Assembly (NCBI GenBank): GCA_026413225.1
Contig: CM048591.1
Coordinates: 71,884,052 to 71,948,051, forward strand
DNA from: Otis tarda
Lineage: Eukaryota > Chordata > Aves > Otidiformes > Otididae
Reading direction: 5' to 3'
Length of the DNA stretch: 64,000 nucleotides
A model generated the notes under the pieces. That model saw nothing but the letters and a program-made list of their open reading frames with translations. It had not been told where the DNA came from and did no database searches. A program made the position numbers and the translations under genes. Positions 34,955-48,900 of this stretch are shown here, piece after piece. Positions within the stretch are counted from its first letter, which is position 1; every line of letters begins with the position of its first letter.

Positions 34955-36437
34955 TTCTTCTGAAGAAGTTGAAAATTCTGGTGGGGAATACAGACAAAAT
35001 GCTACATATTTGGAAAAGTTCAATGAGTTTCTGTGTTTAAGTGTCATGTCTGAGGTACTCCCACTCACTTTATATTTTTATTTATAGGTATCCCAGAATT
35101 AAAGATAATGTTATTCCTGTAAGTATTCATCCTCTGATGGTATTTCCCACTTGGAGTCATCTTTTAGTTGTGACATTACTATATTCTTTTCAGGTAATCA
35201 GAGATAAGGACTTCAGATGGGTATAAATAACAAGAGAAGATGGACTTATGTACTTAACTCCTCAGGAAAAAAAAATCCCTATCAAAATCAAAACCCAAAA
35301 CCAGGCAGAACATTGTTTGGACAAAAAAAAAAAGGGCATTATTAACTGTCCTTTCCACTTTTGCCCTTCCAAACATATTTATTGTTCTCATAAAATACTG
35401 ATTAATGATGAGACATACTGCGTTGAAAATTTGGAAAGGTTTGGAAAAAGGTGGGCTTACAAACAAGCTGGAGTAGCTTTTTATGTTGTTGTTATTAAAA
35501 TCATAAGTATAAGCATTAGTAAATATCATTCAATGAAATATCGTATACTGTCACTGAATTAATCTGACAGGGAAAGATTTAAAACTATTTTATGCTTGGC
35601 TGTGGTGTGTGCATATGTGAATTCTATTTATGTGCCACTACCAACTGCAGCTTAGTCAGATTGTTTGTTTAGGAGAGTAGAGCCTGAATTTTTCATAAAT
35701 TTGATACTGGGAAATTCACAACAAGGCTACCCCAGTTATTTCTATCCCTAGATTTGTCCCTTAAGAAACAGCTTGTTTTGCAATAGAAGGTGGCAGACAT
35801 CAAGATGACCTATCAAATTGTCATCTTGTGTGCATGTCCTGATACTTGCAGTAACATGGCGCAAAGTGATACTATAAACATAAGATGAATGTGTCAGAAG
35901 AGATAGCATGAAGAACAGGACTTGCCTTGTGATTGAAAAGCCAGATAACTAATTAATTTGCTGCCTATTATCCTTTGCATTTTGGGCACTTAGCCATCGT
36001 ATGGTCATTAAAAATATCTGATAGTGTAATTACAATGGCAAACAGTTGGAAACTACCTTTTATCTTTACAGTTCAATGTACAAAGAATTGCTCTGTGAAG
36101 TGCAGTCTCTACCAACATAGTGTGCTATATATTTATCTTTAATTCCTAGCGCATTTCTCAGTCAAGCTTTCCACAGGAATGTTGATTACCTGTAAATGAT
36201 CACCAAAGCACAAAAAGAAGTAGCTCAACAATGCTACAGTTGTGTATAATGTAAGTAGTTCAGGTTAATGAGGCTTATTTTCGCTTTACTTTTTTTTATT
36301 GAATTGCTTTATGAAAATTTGTAAATAATAATAAAAATAGAAACAACAAAGAACATTTCTTTCCAATGTCCAATAGTGTTTGTACAGCATATTTCAGTTT
36401 TTGAAAAAGAGAATTGCCTAGATCTCATTTTAAAAAT

Positions 36438-36480
36438 TATTTATTTTTATTATTATTTATTATTTATTATTATTTATTTT
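36438..36480 (+). repeat. A/T microsatellite (TTA/TTTA mixture)
   Basis: A run of tta and ttta units without any G or C. Confidence 0.85.
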
Positions 36481-37553
36481 TTCATCTATAGGCCAATAAA
36501 TTAATCTTCCGTATTGCTTTGTGGCTCTTAAGGAATGCTGGAGTGACAGATAGCGTATAATACGAAGTAGTGTGTCAAACATGTATTGGAACACGGATTT
36601 TTACAATGGCATATGGAAGAAGAAGACAATGAACAAAAAATCCTCTCATTAAACAAGAACTATTTTAATACTGGGTTAATAACTCTTTAGTTTCAAGGAG
36701 TTTTTTTATGTTATTTCAGCAGAACACAAAAAAAATTTCTTCATTGTATTTCAATTAGAAAAGCAATTAACAGTTTACTATTCCAACTCTTGGACTCAAT
36801 TTGTAAGTTCTTCTTGCAAACAGTTTCTGAATGAGAACACGTCTGCAGTACTAATTACAACAAAGAAGAAGAGGAAAGTCAATACAGCTAGATTGTCCAC
36901 AAAAAAAATCCATGGCATAATTAATTTCCTTCATAATACCATACTGCAAATAACAGTACATAACCACAGACTATTGCATACAACAGAAAAGGCACAAAAT
37001 AATTTACATTGTCATGTCCCAGATCCTCTGCTTGTCGTAACTTTAGATCACAATTTTCATGCAGTTTTGTAGAGAACATAGAGCTAAGGTTTGTGTAATA
37101 TCACTATGTATTTTAATCTTCTTTCATCCTATGAAAGATATATCAGTCTAATGCTGTTGCTGTGGATGCAAGTTTGCTGCAAGAAGTTAGTATACTTTAA
37201 AGGACTGTCATGCTGCTGTGGTTCACCAGAAATAGGATAAGTGATCTAGTGAAGAAGAACAGCAAGATGCAGTGTCTGTCACATCGTCTCTGTGTCAATG
37301 GATAGTTTCTATTTGTCAATGCTAAACAGAGGTGTCTAGTTGGAATAGTCTGGCTTTTTGGTATTCACTCAGGTCTTCACAAAGTCTCTACATGAGGCCT
37401 GCACATTTGAAACTGAAGGCATCCCAAGCTTTGCACTGTTCTCCTATTTCAGTATTAATCTTTAGGTCATTGAAAAGAGGCAAAGAAGCAGAGAATGGAA
37501 AACAATGATCTTGATCTTGAGAACACTGACTTAGTTCATGTCAAGATTACATG

Positions 37554-38392
37554 TTAGAGAGGGAATACCATTCAGAGGGACCTTGACAGGCTGGATAGGT
37601 GGGCCTGTGCAAACCTCATGAAGTTCAACAAGGCTAAGGTCCTGCAAGCAAGGTCCTGCACATGAGTCAGGGAAATCCCAGGCACAAATACAGGCTGGAC
37701 GGAGAATGGATTGAGAGCAGCCCTGAGGAGAAGGACTTGGGGGTGTTGGTGTATGAGAAGCTCAACATGAGCTGATAATGTGTGCTTGCAGCCCAGAAAG
37801 CCAACCGCATCCTGGTGAAGCGTGGCCAGCAGGTTGAGCGAGGTGATTCTGCCCCTCTACTCCACTCTTGTGAGACCCCACTTGGAGTACTGTGTCCAGC
37901 ACTGGAGCCCTCAGCACAGGAAAGACATGGACTAGTTGGAGTGGGTCCACAGGAAGGCCACGAAAATGATCAAAGGACTGGAGCCCCTCTCTTATGAGGA
38001 CAGGCTGAGAGAGTTGGGGCTGTTCAGTCTGGAGAAAAGAAGATTCCAGGGAGACCTTATATTGACCTTCCAGTACCTAAAGGGGGCTTATAAGAAAGAT
38101 GGGGAGGGCCAGTTGTGATAGGATGAGGGATAATGGGTTTAAAATAGAGGGAGGTAGATTCAGACTGGATATAAAGGAAAAATTTTTTACAATGAGGATG
38201 GTGGAACACTGGAACAGGTTGCCCAGAGAGGTGGTTGATGCCCAGTCCCTGGAAATACTCAAGGCCAGGCTGGACAGGGCTCTGAGCAACATGATTTAGT
38301 TGGAGATGTCCCTGCTCCTTGCAGGGGGGTGGATTAGATGACCTTTAAGGGTCCCTTTCAATCCTAACTATATTATGATTCTATTATTCTAA
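37554..38392 (+). mobile_element. CR1 fragment with 3' end
   Basis: It starts in the CR1 'gaccttgacaggctggataggtgg' region and continues to the tail 'ggattagatgacctttaagggtcc' and degenerate octamers (attatg, attctatt, attctaag). It is collinear with 190-1049. It has a small duplication (gcaaggtcctgca at about 37646 and 37658) and deletions that break the frame. The segment 37936-38299 still has open pieces of the ORF2 C-terminus ([23 protein letters not shown]). Confidence 0.95.
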
Positions 38393-41300
38393 GATTTCAG
38401 TTTAAGTACATATGCAGACTTCAATGGACAGTATGCTTACACAAACATATGCAGGCTTGCAGGACGGAGGTCTTTTCTGGAGATCAAAACTATAGTGCTT
38501 ATTTTTATTAAATCCAATGAAAAATGAAATGTATGGAAAGTTCTTTAATAAAAGGAAGTTAAAATGGTCTTGTATTTGTCCAGTGTTTCCACAATTCCAA
38601 TTATTAATCTATCAATAAAAGAAGCTGTCAGTAGCAGGATAGTTACAGTACATAAAACAACTGGAAATTGGAAAAAAAATTGTATCAGAAAAACAGAAAA
38701 ACAGAGAAAAAGAGTTAGAAAGAATAAAACTTTGTGTGTGTGCATGAAGAGTAGATGTAAGCAAAAGTCATGTGAGATATCAATGGCCCTGTTTTTGGAA
38801 CAGCAACCTTAAATGCAGAGCGAGATTTTTTGGGGTCCTTTAGAAAATCATGTTGGCCATCGATTCAACAGGGAGGGCAAGGGAAGAGGGAAAATAACTC
38901 CAGGTGCCTCTCTGAGATACTGTCAGGTAAGAAAGTAGAATTCAGTAATAATGAAAGCATGGTTTCCCCTTTTCCTGTGGTGAATCTGTTCCCCTTCTAT
39001 GTTGAAGCTCGAGAGGTGGCAAACAGATGAAGTTCTGGAATTGCCTTCTGCTGCTAACACCACCATCTATCATATATGGTCCCTAACAAATTTGTTGCCT
39101 GGAGAAGCCTCATTTATCTTATTCTTTTTCAGCTGTTCACGCTGAAGACTTCTTGTAGCATTTCTACCACCATGTTCAACCACAACCATGTTGTGGTTGT
39201 GGATATAGGGATATGGATGGATACATGGAGGTTTGTTATGTGCTTGTAATTTATATGCCAATTTCTGTCTTTAATAAAACATACACCAACAGCTATGAAT
39301 GTGTCAAGAAGTCTAAGAGATATTTTTTCCCTTATCCCTTGTATAAATAGATACGGCATGGTAATGCAAAATATAATTCACCAGGGCTACCTATCTAAGC
39401 CTACAGGTCAGAAATAGACCAATACAATATTGCAGTGATAGCAATGAAATGGTGTTTATTGAAAAATATCTATTAGTGATGTTGCACAGTGGATATAGGA
39501 CTTTACTAGTGTTCTACTTTGGAAGACTTGACTTTATTTCTGAAATTAAAAGAAATATGCAATTATTAAATCAGGATTTTAAAAAATCAAATTTATGTTA
39601 TCATACAAGCTTTACCAAGGCAGGAATTATATCAAGTTCAGAAACTATCTTGAATAAGAATACTTCATATTTGTTTAACCATCTTTCAGAACAAAGCCAT
39701 TCTGGACAGCATGACCTACCAGCAGGGAATTACAGCTCTAGGGTTTCGTTTTCAGAAATGAACCTTCACCTGGATGCAATGCCAAAGAAAAGGCAAATTT
39801 TTTTTGTGTATGACTTTTTAAAACTAATCTGAAAGTACATTTCCCACTGTAGATTTGCACACCAAAAACAAAAGCAGCAGAGGAAAGGAGACATTTACCC
39901 TAGAGGCATTGTTACAGTGAGAGATTTTAGAATAATAGAAAAAACACGGCTCTTCAGAACATCTACATCCTGTTCAAAAGGAAAGTCCTACATTAACGAT
40001 TGATTGTATACCCTGTGAGCAGGTGTTCAGGGATAAAGCATGTACCCAAGCTAACAGTGAACAGATGTACGGAATTTCTCTTGAGACAGCTATCTGCTTA
40101 AGGCAGAAGGTGAAGACAACTTTTGCACTATAGCTTCAAAATGCATGAAGCCATTTTACTTTTGGTTTTGCTGATTTTCGACTCCATTTATTGCATTGCT
40201 TAGATCTATCAGAATCCACTTTGGGAACATGAAAAAAAATAATGTTAGTTCCCTCAAAGTTCGCATTTCAATCCGGAGCAGTAGTGCAGTTTGAAGCAAA
40301 TCTCCCAAGTCATTTCCAGTTACTGAGAGTAGGTTCAATTCACAGAACTTTGATGTGTGCACCAGATGTGTTCCAACTTTTAACTGGAATTTGAGTGTTT
40401 GGCTGGTTTTTTTTTTGGATCACATTGCTACGCTTATATGGTGTGTGCTATACCAAGAGACCAGACTAAATGTGCCTGAAAAAAAGACCCTGAGTTGCAA
40501 ATATTGTAGTCATAGGGGCCAAGCACCAGCTGCTTCAACCTACTGATCAGCTTCTATTTCACCGAATTAATGTAGACATAACATAGACATACTCGAGGAT
40601 TACTTAGGACAGTTCTAGGCAATCAAACAAATCAGGAAATGAACTGTAGATCGAGGTTCAGTTAAAATTTCTGCTATCAATAACATCCCAAGCATTTTTG
40701 TATTTAAGACTATATGTCTAGGATGGGCAGATTTGCTCCTTGCAATTGTGAAATGAATTTGAAAATCACAGATCAGAAATACACGAATGGGATAAAGTCT
40801 CAATGAAAGTCTGGAGCATGTATTTAAAATGTCAACATCATTACTTTATAGATGACATACACCTTATAACTATATGATAAATTCACTTTTTAGGTAGTAT
40901 TTCAGATTTAGAGTAGTGGTTCTGGAGAATAAAAGGCTCTTTTCACCACCAGAAGTCTCAGTTCAGTGAGTGATTCTGCAGGCTTTCAATAGGCAACATA
41001 TGCCTGAATTCGGTACTTTTAGCAGTGAGAAGTTAATTAGTCTGTTTAAATATTCAAAATGTGACCCTTTCGTCATGCAGTGTCAAATGTAGTTATGTTT
41101 TGTGACATGGATTAGGGTCTCCTGAAAAGAGAACTGAGGTGACCAAATCAATTTTATTTCAGATGGGAAGCAGTCATCAGATGGCAACAATTTTGACAAC
41201 TGCCAATGAATATAAAAAGATTTCTGTGTGCTAAACTGTCTGGTATTATTACTCTTTTGACCAATCCAGGCTCTGGAGTGGCTTCATTTTAGCTTTAGTA

Positions 41301-42620
41301 ATAATAGTTCCGCATCAAGCTAGAGATCTGTACTTTTGTTAACTTAGACCGTATATATTTTCAAGTTTTAATTTTCATTATTAATGGTCTTTTTTTTTTC
41401 TTTTTTAGAAAAAAGGTTGAAGTATAACTCTGAAATAAACAGTGTAATGAAAAATAAGATTGTTTTCCTAAATTCAAGAAATAGTATCCTTCCAATAGGC
41501 GTGATGAGGAATGATAGAATGACCTTATTTTTTTCTGCGCAAATTTTTTCTATGTTTTCAAGAAATTACTTTAAGTTAGGTGCAGAGGCTAGAAGGACTG
41601 AGCACTATACCTTATGAACTTGTTATCAACAACAGTAATAATAGTGGAGTCTTTCTGAAATGATAAATGTTGTAATTTGTTCCACAGTAATGGGGAGAAA
41701 TGTAAGATATGATTATGACACAGCCTTCACAGATTGAATTAGTGACAGATTAATGAAGAGAAAAGAAATGCATTGTGGGAATCATGAACCTGTGACAGCT
41801 ATGCCATCCTTTTTGGTATACTCACAAATGAAGTCTCCCTATGAGACTAGAATAAGAGTGTGATTAGCTCAGCATTGCTTTTTTCTCCCACTATAGACTT
41901 CAGTTTTAATAATAATTAAAGAATGATGCCTGAATCCCATCTGAATGGCTTTTAGGGTTTAACTTACAGTAGCTATTCACAGAGCTTAACTTGCAAAGGA
42001 GACTGAACAGACCTGCACAACTAATTGCGAAGTATTACACTGATACTTCATCTCCCATATCAATACCAATTAAGTCTGCTTAGAGTACATCCCATATAAT
42101 TTTAACAGGGACAGAATTTTTAAACTGGTGAGGTATTTCCCTGTGTGTATGAATGCACTTTTGCCAGTAAGACTTAGAGTCTTTTCAGGATCTTGACTAA
42201 TGAAGATTTCCTCAGATGTTGTTTAGCCATGAGAATAGTAAATATTCTGTTCTTTGCTAGAGTGATTTTGTTTCATTAGCATAAATAGAAAATAAAGCAT
42301 AATAAGACAATGTTGCTTAACATGTGCGTACAGAAATACTATTACAGGCATCTGGCTATTGGTGGAAGATTGTGAGATCAGTGAATGAGATCTGTACAGA
42401 AGCAGGATAGGATTCCTTTTTGTGATGGGAACTTCACTGGATCTAATTTTCCCAATGTGGCTTAATATTTTGCATTCTAGATCCAAGGAAATTTCTTAGA
42501 TACTAGTCTTGAAAGACAAGTCTCAGGACTAGTACCTGAACAAGTATCAGGGTATTATTCATATTATTATTCAGATGCTGGCAACACGAAAAAAAAAAAT
42601 TGTGCATAAAAAGGTGAAAG
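38393..42620. other. Unique AT-rich sequence
   Basis: No repeat or gene recognised. A 127-codon open frame at 39449-39832 begins with ATG but has no recognisable domain and the composition of AT-rich noise. A short inverted repeat (ccacaacca / tggttgtgg) lies near 39180-39204. Confidence 0.5.
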
Positions 42621-42898
42621 AAAATCATAGAATCTTTAAGGTTGGAAAAGACTTGCAAGATCATCATGTCTAACCATCAACCTAACACCACCATGCCTAC
42701 TAGACCATGTCCTGAAGTGCCACGTCTACATGTTCTTTGAATACCTCCAGGGATGGTGACTCAACCACTTCCTTAGGCAGCCTGTTCCAGTGCCTGACCA
42801 CTCTTTCAATAAAGAAGTGTTTCCTAATATCCAACCTAATCCTTGAGGCCAATTCCTCCCATCCTATCACAAGTTATTTGTGAGAAGAGACTAACACT
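42621..42898 (-). mobile_element. CR1 fragment, 3' end, minus strand
   Basis: It begins on the plus strand with aatcatagaatcttt and continues with the CR1 3' UTR complement (ctccagggatggtgactcaac, cagcctgttccagtgcctgacc). The wording (aagtgtttcctaatatccaacc) differs from the other CR1 copies here, so it belongs to another CR1 subfamily. No coding frame survives. Confidence 0.88.
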
Positions 42899-45569
42899 TT
42901 GGAAGTAGATGAATAACATATGGGACATAAATACTCTATATTTGCAAATTCTAACTAAATAACTCCCCATTATTCTTGGTTGATTTCAGACAACTGCTGA
43001 AATGCTGCAAGCTTGCTGTACTGTTTTAGTATTTGCCATTCCTACCACAGAGAGGCACCAGCACAGCTGAGAGGAAACTACACTCTCTCTCTCAAGTTAA
43101 TTTTTGTATCTCATCGTGAGGTGGGCAATAAGGCTGACAAACACTGCCAAGGTTTTATGCTTTTATTTGAAGCTATTGCTTGTCTGGTAGGAGCTGGGTA
43201 GAAAACAGTTCGAATTCTACAGTATTCCCTGCACATCTGCAGCAGAAAGCAGTGAAATCACATTGAATATTGGGAAGTCCCACAGAGATGAAAGTATTAA
43301 TTACAGCAATTCTTATATCTGCACCAGCTACAAATAATGTTACCTATGTTAGTAGATAAGCTTTTTTTGCATGACACTTCATTACTCCAAAGGCAACAGT
43401 GATGGAAGCTAACTGGTATGTGACAGTATGTCATGTTGACTTTTCTCAGAACACTGGACATGCATGACTTTTGAAGCATATCTTGTTTTCACAAAAAAAA
43501 AAGAAAAACCAACAACCCTCCTTTATTTGTGTGCTAAACTTTCTAAATTTTCATTCCAATCAGTTTTAGAAGTAGTATGACAGATTGTGTCATCTTAATG
43601 TATATAAAAGTAGCTAACATGTTTTATTTCACTACTTTCATAACCAATGCTAAAAAACTTTAGGTTAGACTCTATTAAAATGTCTACTCGCAGCTGAGTC
43701 TCTGATTTCAGAAATCTTAGTGTGTTCAGAAATTAAAGCCTATGTTGTATTTCTAAAGAACAGTGCTGATCAGCAGTGGTTAACATGCTAATGTTGGCTT
43801 GAACTAACTCTGAAATAATAATTATATAAAAGTATTTTTGTAATTTCTCTGAAGCTTCATCTAAGTATTAAGTAATGTTCCACTTAGAAAATTTTTACAT
43901 AATTTACAAATTATACTCAAACAGTATTCTGATGAAGAATTGACTGTTCAAACCATCCTAGATGGTGTAGTATGAACTTTTAGACTACCTTAAACATTCA
44001 AGATAGTTGAAGCACTTAAACTGTTTTAAGATGACATAAATGCTTAAATTGCCTAAAATCCTTAGAGTACTGTATGGTTTTAAGGCACATTAAGTCCTCT
44101 GGTGCCATAATCACCTCAAATTATGAACCACCTCAAATTTTTCAAATGTCATAGACTTTCAAACATCTTGAATAATATTTGGGGTGGTGTAAGGGCTTAC
44201 ACTGCTCTATGGAGGTATAAAAGTTGAAATTACTATTAGACTAGTTTGAGTGTTTGCTTTTGAATTTATGTAACTACTTAGAGACTGCTTGGTCATGAAA
44301 AGAATACTAAGAATCTAATCCTGATGATGTGTTATATATCGTGCTGCATTCAGATCTCAGCTAGAAATTCTTTGGTCATATTGCAAGATCCTGCAGACAC
44401 TTGCTGAAGCACATCCCTAAAAATGTATCTTGCAGAAATGCACATTATATCTCCTGTGTTTGCCTCTTACTGCAGCTGCCAGTCTTCAATGAACAGCTAA
44501 AATCACATAAAGTCATGGTACCTGACCTTATGCATGATCATATCAGTTTCTCTTGCTCTATGATCACTTTCCATTCCCATGTGCAGGGAAGGAAACCTTA
44601 CATGTGCACCCACAACCCAGATGTCAGTACAGAGGTGAGCACAGGTTTGTGGTAGATGAAGAAAGAATAGTAGGGGATCTTGTGCTCCCTCTCCACAAGG
44701 TGTCATATGGGCTACCCACTTCTCTGATAGTTGGTGTGAGTCACAAGTGGTGCCATGGCTTCTCAAAATGTGCCTAGAGTGGTGTTAGCTGCCAATCCTC
44801 TCTTGACCTGGCAGGATTCCATGACTGCTCTGTGTTCTGTTGTTGCAGAAGAATTGTACACAAAGGGAAACCGTTGGTTTGTCAGAATCTTCTGACAGCT
44901 TGTCAGAAGCAGTCTCTAAGTGTGGATGAAGTAGCTGTAATAAAAAAATGAATGTGCATGGTCTTCGCAAAAGTGTGGTGAAAGAACTAATAATGTATGT
45001 CAACAGGACATACCTGTTTAGTCTGTCTGCAGGCCTTCTTCTGTTCCATGATTTTAGGCTCCACTATGAGGACACAAAAGAGCAATTGAACAGTTTATCT
45101 TTAAACAGGGACAATGAAAGCATTTATAGTAATTACTTTAAGCTTCGTAAATATCAATCCACAGTGTAAATCCCAAATGATTTTGAGTTAAAGCACTTAG
45201 GCTAGGTCTAGAAAAGCATACTAGAAACAGTCTAAAAGAATGGTCCTAATACTCTCATGTAACTCTTAAACCAACTGAAATTTCTGCAGCAAAGCACTAG
45301 AATAATCTACTCTTTCCTACGTCAGAATCTTTTCAAGGCTGGCCTTGCCAGTACCCAAAGTTCATGCACCTAAGTTTGACAAAATTTTAAAGTAAGCCTT
45401 TTTGTACCTTACATATCCAACCTAACAGTCTGCTATGGAAAAGTTTAGCCACCCTCTCAGCCATATACAAATCCTAGTGGTTGTCCCACATACACTTTAA
45501 ACCAGGGAGGAGATAGGCTCTTTCCTAGAAATACAATTGTTTCATAAAAATGGGCACAGCACTAGTTTT
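42899..45569. other. Unique AT-rich sequence
   Basis: No gene or repeat recognised. Around 43980-44160 there are loosely repeated short words (taaac..., cacctcaaa twice at about 44114 and 44130) without a clear unit. Confidence 0.5.
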
Positions 45570-45985
45570 CATAGAATCATAGCATAATTTGGGTTGGGAG
45601 GGACCTTTAAAGGTCATCTAGTCCAACCCCAAGGAGCACAGACGTCTTCAGCTAGATCAGGTTGCTCAAAGCCCCGTCCAACCTGACCTTGAATGTTTCC
45701 AGGGATGGGGCATTCGCCACATCTCTGGGCAACCTATTCCAGTGTTTCACCACCCTCGCTGTAAAAAAAAAAAATTCTTTATCTCTAGTCTACATCTACC
45801 TCCTTCTACTTTAAAACCATTACCCCTTGTCCTATCACAACAGGCCCTGCTGAAAAGTTTCTCCTCATCTTTCTTACAAGCCCCCTTTAGGTACTGGAAG
45901 TCTGCTATAAGATCTCCCTGAAGCCTTCTCTTCTCTAGGCTGAACAACACCCTCTCAGCCTGTCTTCACAGGACAGGTGTTCTAC
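45570..45985 (-). mobile_element. CR1 fragment, 3' end, minus strand
   Basis: Complement of the CR1 tail (catagaatcatag, 'ggacctttaaaggtcatcta') and of the ORF2 C-terminus. On the minus strand the segment 45747-45950 still reads [23 protein letters not shown], as in the CR1 at 1-1049. A run of 12 A at about 45763 on the plus strand marks the point where the reading breaks. It is 5'-truncated near 45985. Confidence 0.95.
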
Positions 45986-48900
45986 CACTATTCTTTGAAA
46001 GAAACAGACTAGAAAGACAAGTTCACTTTGAAGTACAAGACATGAACCCAAATACACTGAAAGAATACAAGTTATGATCTTTCCTTCCTAAGGATCTTGA
46101 TTAAGATCTTAAAAAAAAACCAAACCAACAACAACAACAAAAAGAATTCAAACAGCTCCCTTCTCTGTGATGTAATTTTGAGGTCTCACTCTCTCTTATT
46201 TCTGAAACCTAGGTTTGGACCAAAAGCCAGCTACCTAAAAGAAAGACATTGTGATTTCGAGGGTTGCTTTACCTATATATCTTTCTGGATGTTGTCTCTC
46301 TAGGTATCTGTTCCATCCTGCTAGCTCAGATTCTATGTCTCAAGCATAATTTCCTTAATTTTACCTCCTTTCTGCTATTAGGTGTATTCTAGCTCCAGTC
46401 TACACGAGGTTCTAGGCAGAAACTTGAGATTCACAGAAAAGGACACATACAGCAGAACAAAAAAATAACAGACATCAAAATACATCCTACAGATATTTTA
46501 GGGCAGATGGCTGAACCATACTTGAATCTTTTTGCATCAGAGAAATATAAAGACAGAAACAGTGAATACTCTAGAATTTGATACTACCATGTGTGGGGAG
46601 CTCCTATATGTACTGTTGTATATGCACAGATGGAGTTTTTCCTTGTTGAAGGAAACTGAGTAAAGAAGCTGAGTAAAGAAGCAAGTTTCATTGGCATCAT
46701 GTATGCTAGCACATAATTTCTAAATACATGGTTAGATACTAGCAACAGTATTCTGTATGTGTGTAACTTTGAAGCTGTACAGTTAAGAGCCTACAACAGG
46801 GGAATCAGACCAGTTATGTGTTAAACAGTTCCCTGATTTTTAACAGCAGTTGCTTTGGGTCATTTGTTACATTTACCTTTGCTGAAGGTTTCAAGACTTC
46901 ATTATTTGTCCTTGGTTCTGTTACCAAATGCAAATAATTCTGAAGTCAGATGTCCTTGGTTACAATTGTTACAGCACTCTACTAGGCATTAAAGTTCCTT
47001 TCCTGCACATATGCCTCTTAAATTACTTTGTCTTCATAACGATAAGCTTAGTGCAGTAAATTAACAATCCCAGCCATTGTGAATCAGTATGTATAATCTG
47101 GAAGTGATTTTTAACTTCTGTAAGAGCAGCCTGAAAATTTATTTAGATCACAAGCTCTTATCTGGGACTGGATTCTGCTAGGCTGTATTGTTATTGAAAG
47201 TGAAGCAGGATGAACTCTTTGGCTAACAAAGAGGGACTGCTTTTGAGCTGTATTTTGATGATTTGATAAAACATATACTAACTGATAGGAGTATGAAGTT
47301 GCACAAAGACCAATTAATTTCTGTTCTGTGGATAGCTGGGGTTATTCTAAGCGAGCGTAGGCACAGGTCGGAGAAAGTAGTGGCCCTTAATTGTCCTCCT
47401 CAGGAGCAGCTTGGAGATGTACTGTAACTCAGAAACAACCAGACTGAACCAGTATCAAATGGTCACCAACCCCTGCTAACTCATCACAGTCCAGTTATGG
47501 CTGGTAAATGGGAATTTAAAGGCAAAGCAGTCAGACTATCATATGTAGTTGGCAAAATAACCCTGTTCCTTATTCAATTATGTTACTAGTCTCCTGACTA
47601 TGGAGTTGGATAAGGGAGGATATTTTTTCTCCATGTACTTACATTGGTTTTGGATTTCCTTCCACTTCATTTTAAGTTTTGAAATTGATATCTTGACAGA
47701 CTGCCTTAGCTTTACACAGAGTTAGTAACAGACAATGTAATTCTATTAATACATTGTGGTGGATTAATCACAAATCTGCGCTACAACATTAGTTGTACCA
47801 GAAACTCATGGATATAACAGTGAATACTTCAGTTAGATAACAGTGCTGTTCAGGTTTTCCTCATGTATGATTCTACTTAGTTTGTACTATCAGAAAAAAA
47901 ACACAACAAAGTATGTAGGAGAAATTTTTAACACTGGGGAATCAAGGAAGTTTGCTTTTATTTAAAAAAAAAAAAGAGTGCCAGTCTATTAGCAACAATT
48001 CAGGGGATTAAAAAGACATCATTCATATTTTGGGTGAGTGGATGTTATTCAGTCCCCTTCAGCTAAATTAGAGACATCCTACTTGAATCATTGATTTTCC
48101 AGATGGCTGAAGAAATAAAATGGTTTTAGATTAAACAAATTTAATTTGTTGAGAAATCTTAGCTGAAGAAAATAATCAGTTTTGGTTGAAATAAACATTT
48201 CTTTTTGTCTGGGAGCATTTCTAAAAATAAGAAAATGAAGCGCCACTCTTAAAATCAGTGACTGTGTGTTCAGTTCAGGGAGAGCCCCCTAACTTTCATC
48301 CAAGTGAATTTAATGAAAGAACTGTGAAGGGAGGCTCAGTCTCCTTGAGATTATAATCAGCCTTCTCCTATCAAAATAATTTTGAAAGTGGTGATACGAG
48401 TGGTTTAAACAAATGAGTATTTTTTTTCCTGGACTAAAATATCACCAATGTTAACGCTTCTTTATAACCCCCAAAATGTTGGGCCAACCAAGAGCTTAAT
48501 GTTTTTCGAGAAAAAAACACTTTTGAAAAATATTTCTTTATATATCTCAGTAAATTGTAAACCATGCAAACTCATTAGAAAAACTAATGTTCCTTCAGTT
48601 ATCAAAATTTCTGAAAATGAATTTCTGAAGTGATAATTGCCTAAAATGAAACACTAATTGACTTTAGCAAAAAAAGCACTGAAGGTACAATTTTCAGTAC
48701 AAAATACGACATCAGCTGCTCAGCAGCATCAGGGACCAGTTAGAAGCTAAACTAAGCTACTGTGAGAGAGGAAACAGCATGGGACCACCGCAGCGAAGTC
48801 CAGCCTGGAGCACAGTGGGAAGCTCAGTGTGCAGCAAGAAGGAAACTGTGCTAACACCAAGGGTTTTTTAACACCTGCAAACAAGTCCAGTTGTGAAGAA

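Larger units (their letters stand above)
33360..37553. other. Unique AT-rich sequence
   Basis: No gene recognised. It includes the short tandem repeat at 34902-34954 and the AT microsatellite at 36438-36480, listed separately. Confidence 0.6.

Noticed and set aside
39449-39832. 127-codon ATG frame as a host gene
   Set aside because: Composition is that of AT-rich noise, with no domain and no splice or promoter context.
46126-46140. (CAA)5 run as a regulatory repeat
   Set aside because: Too short to be more than an ordinary microsatellite.
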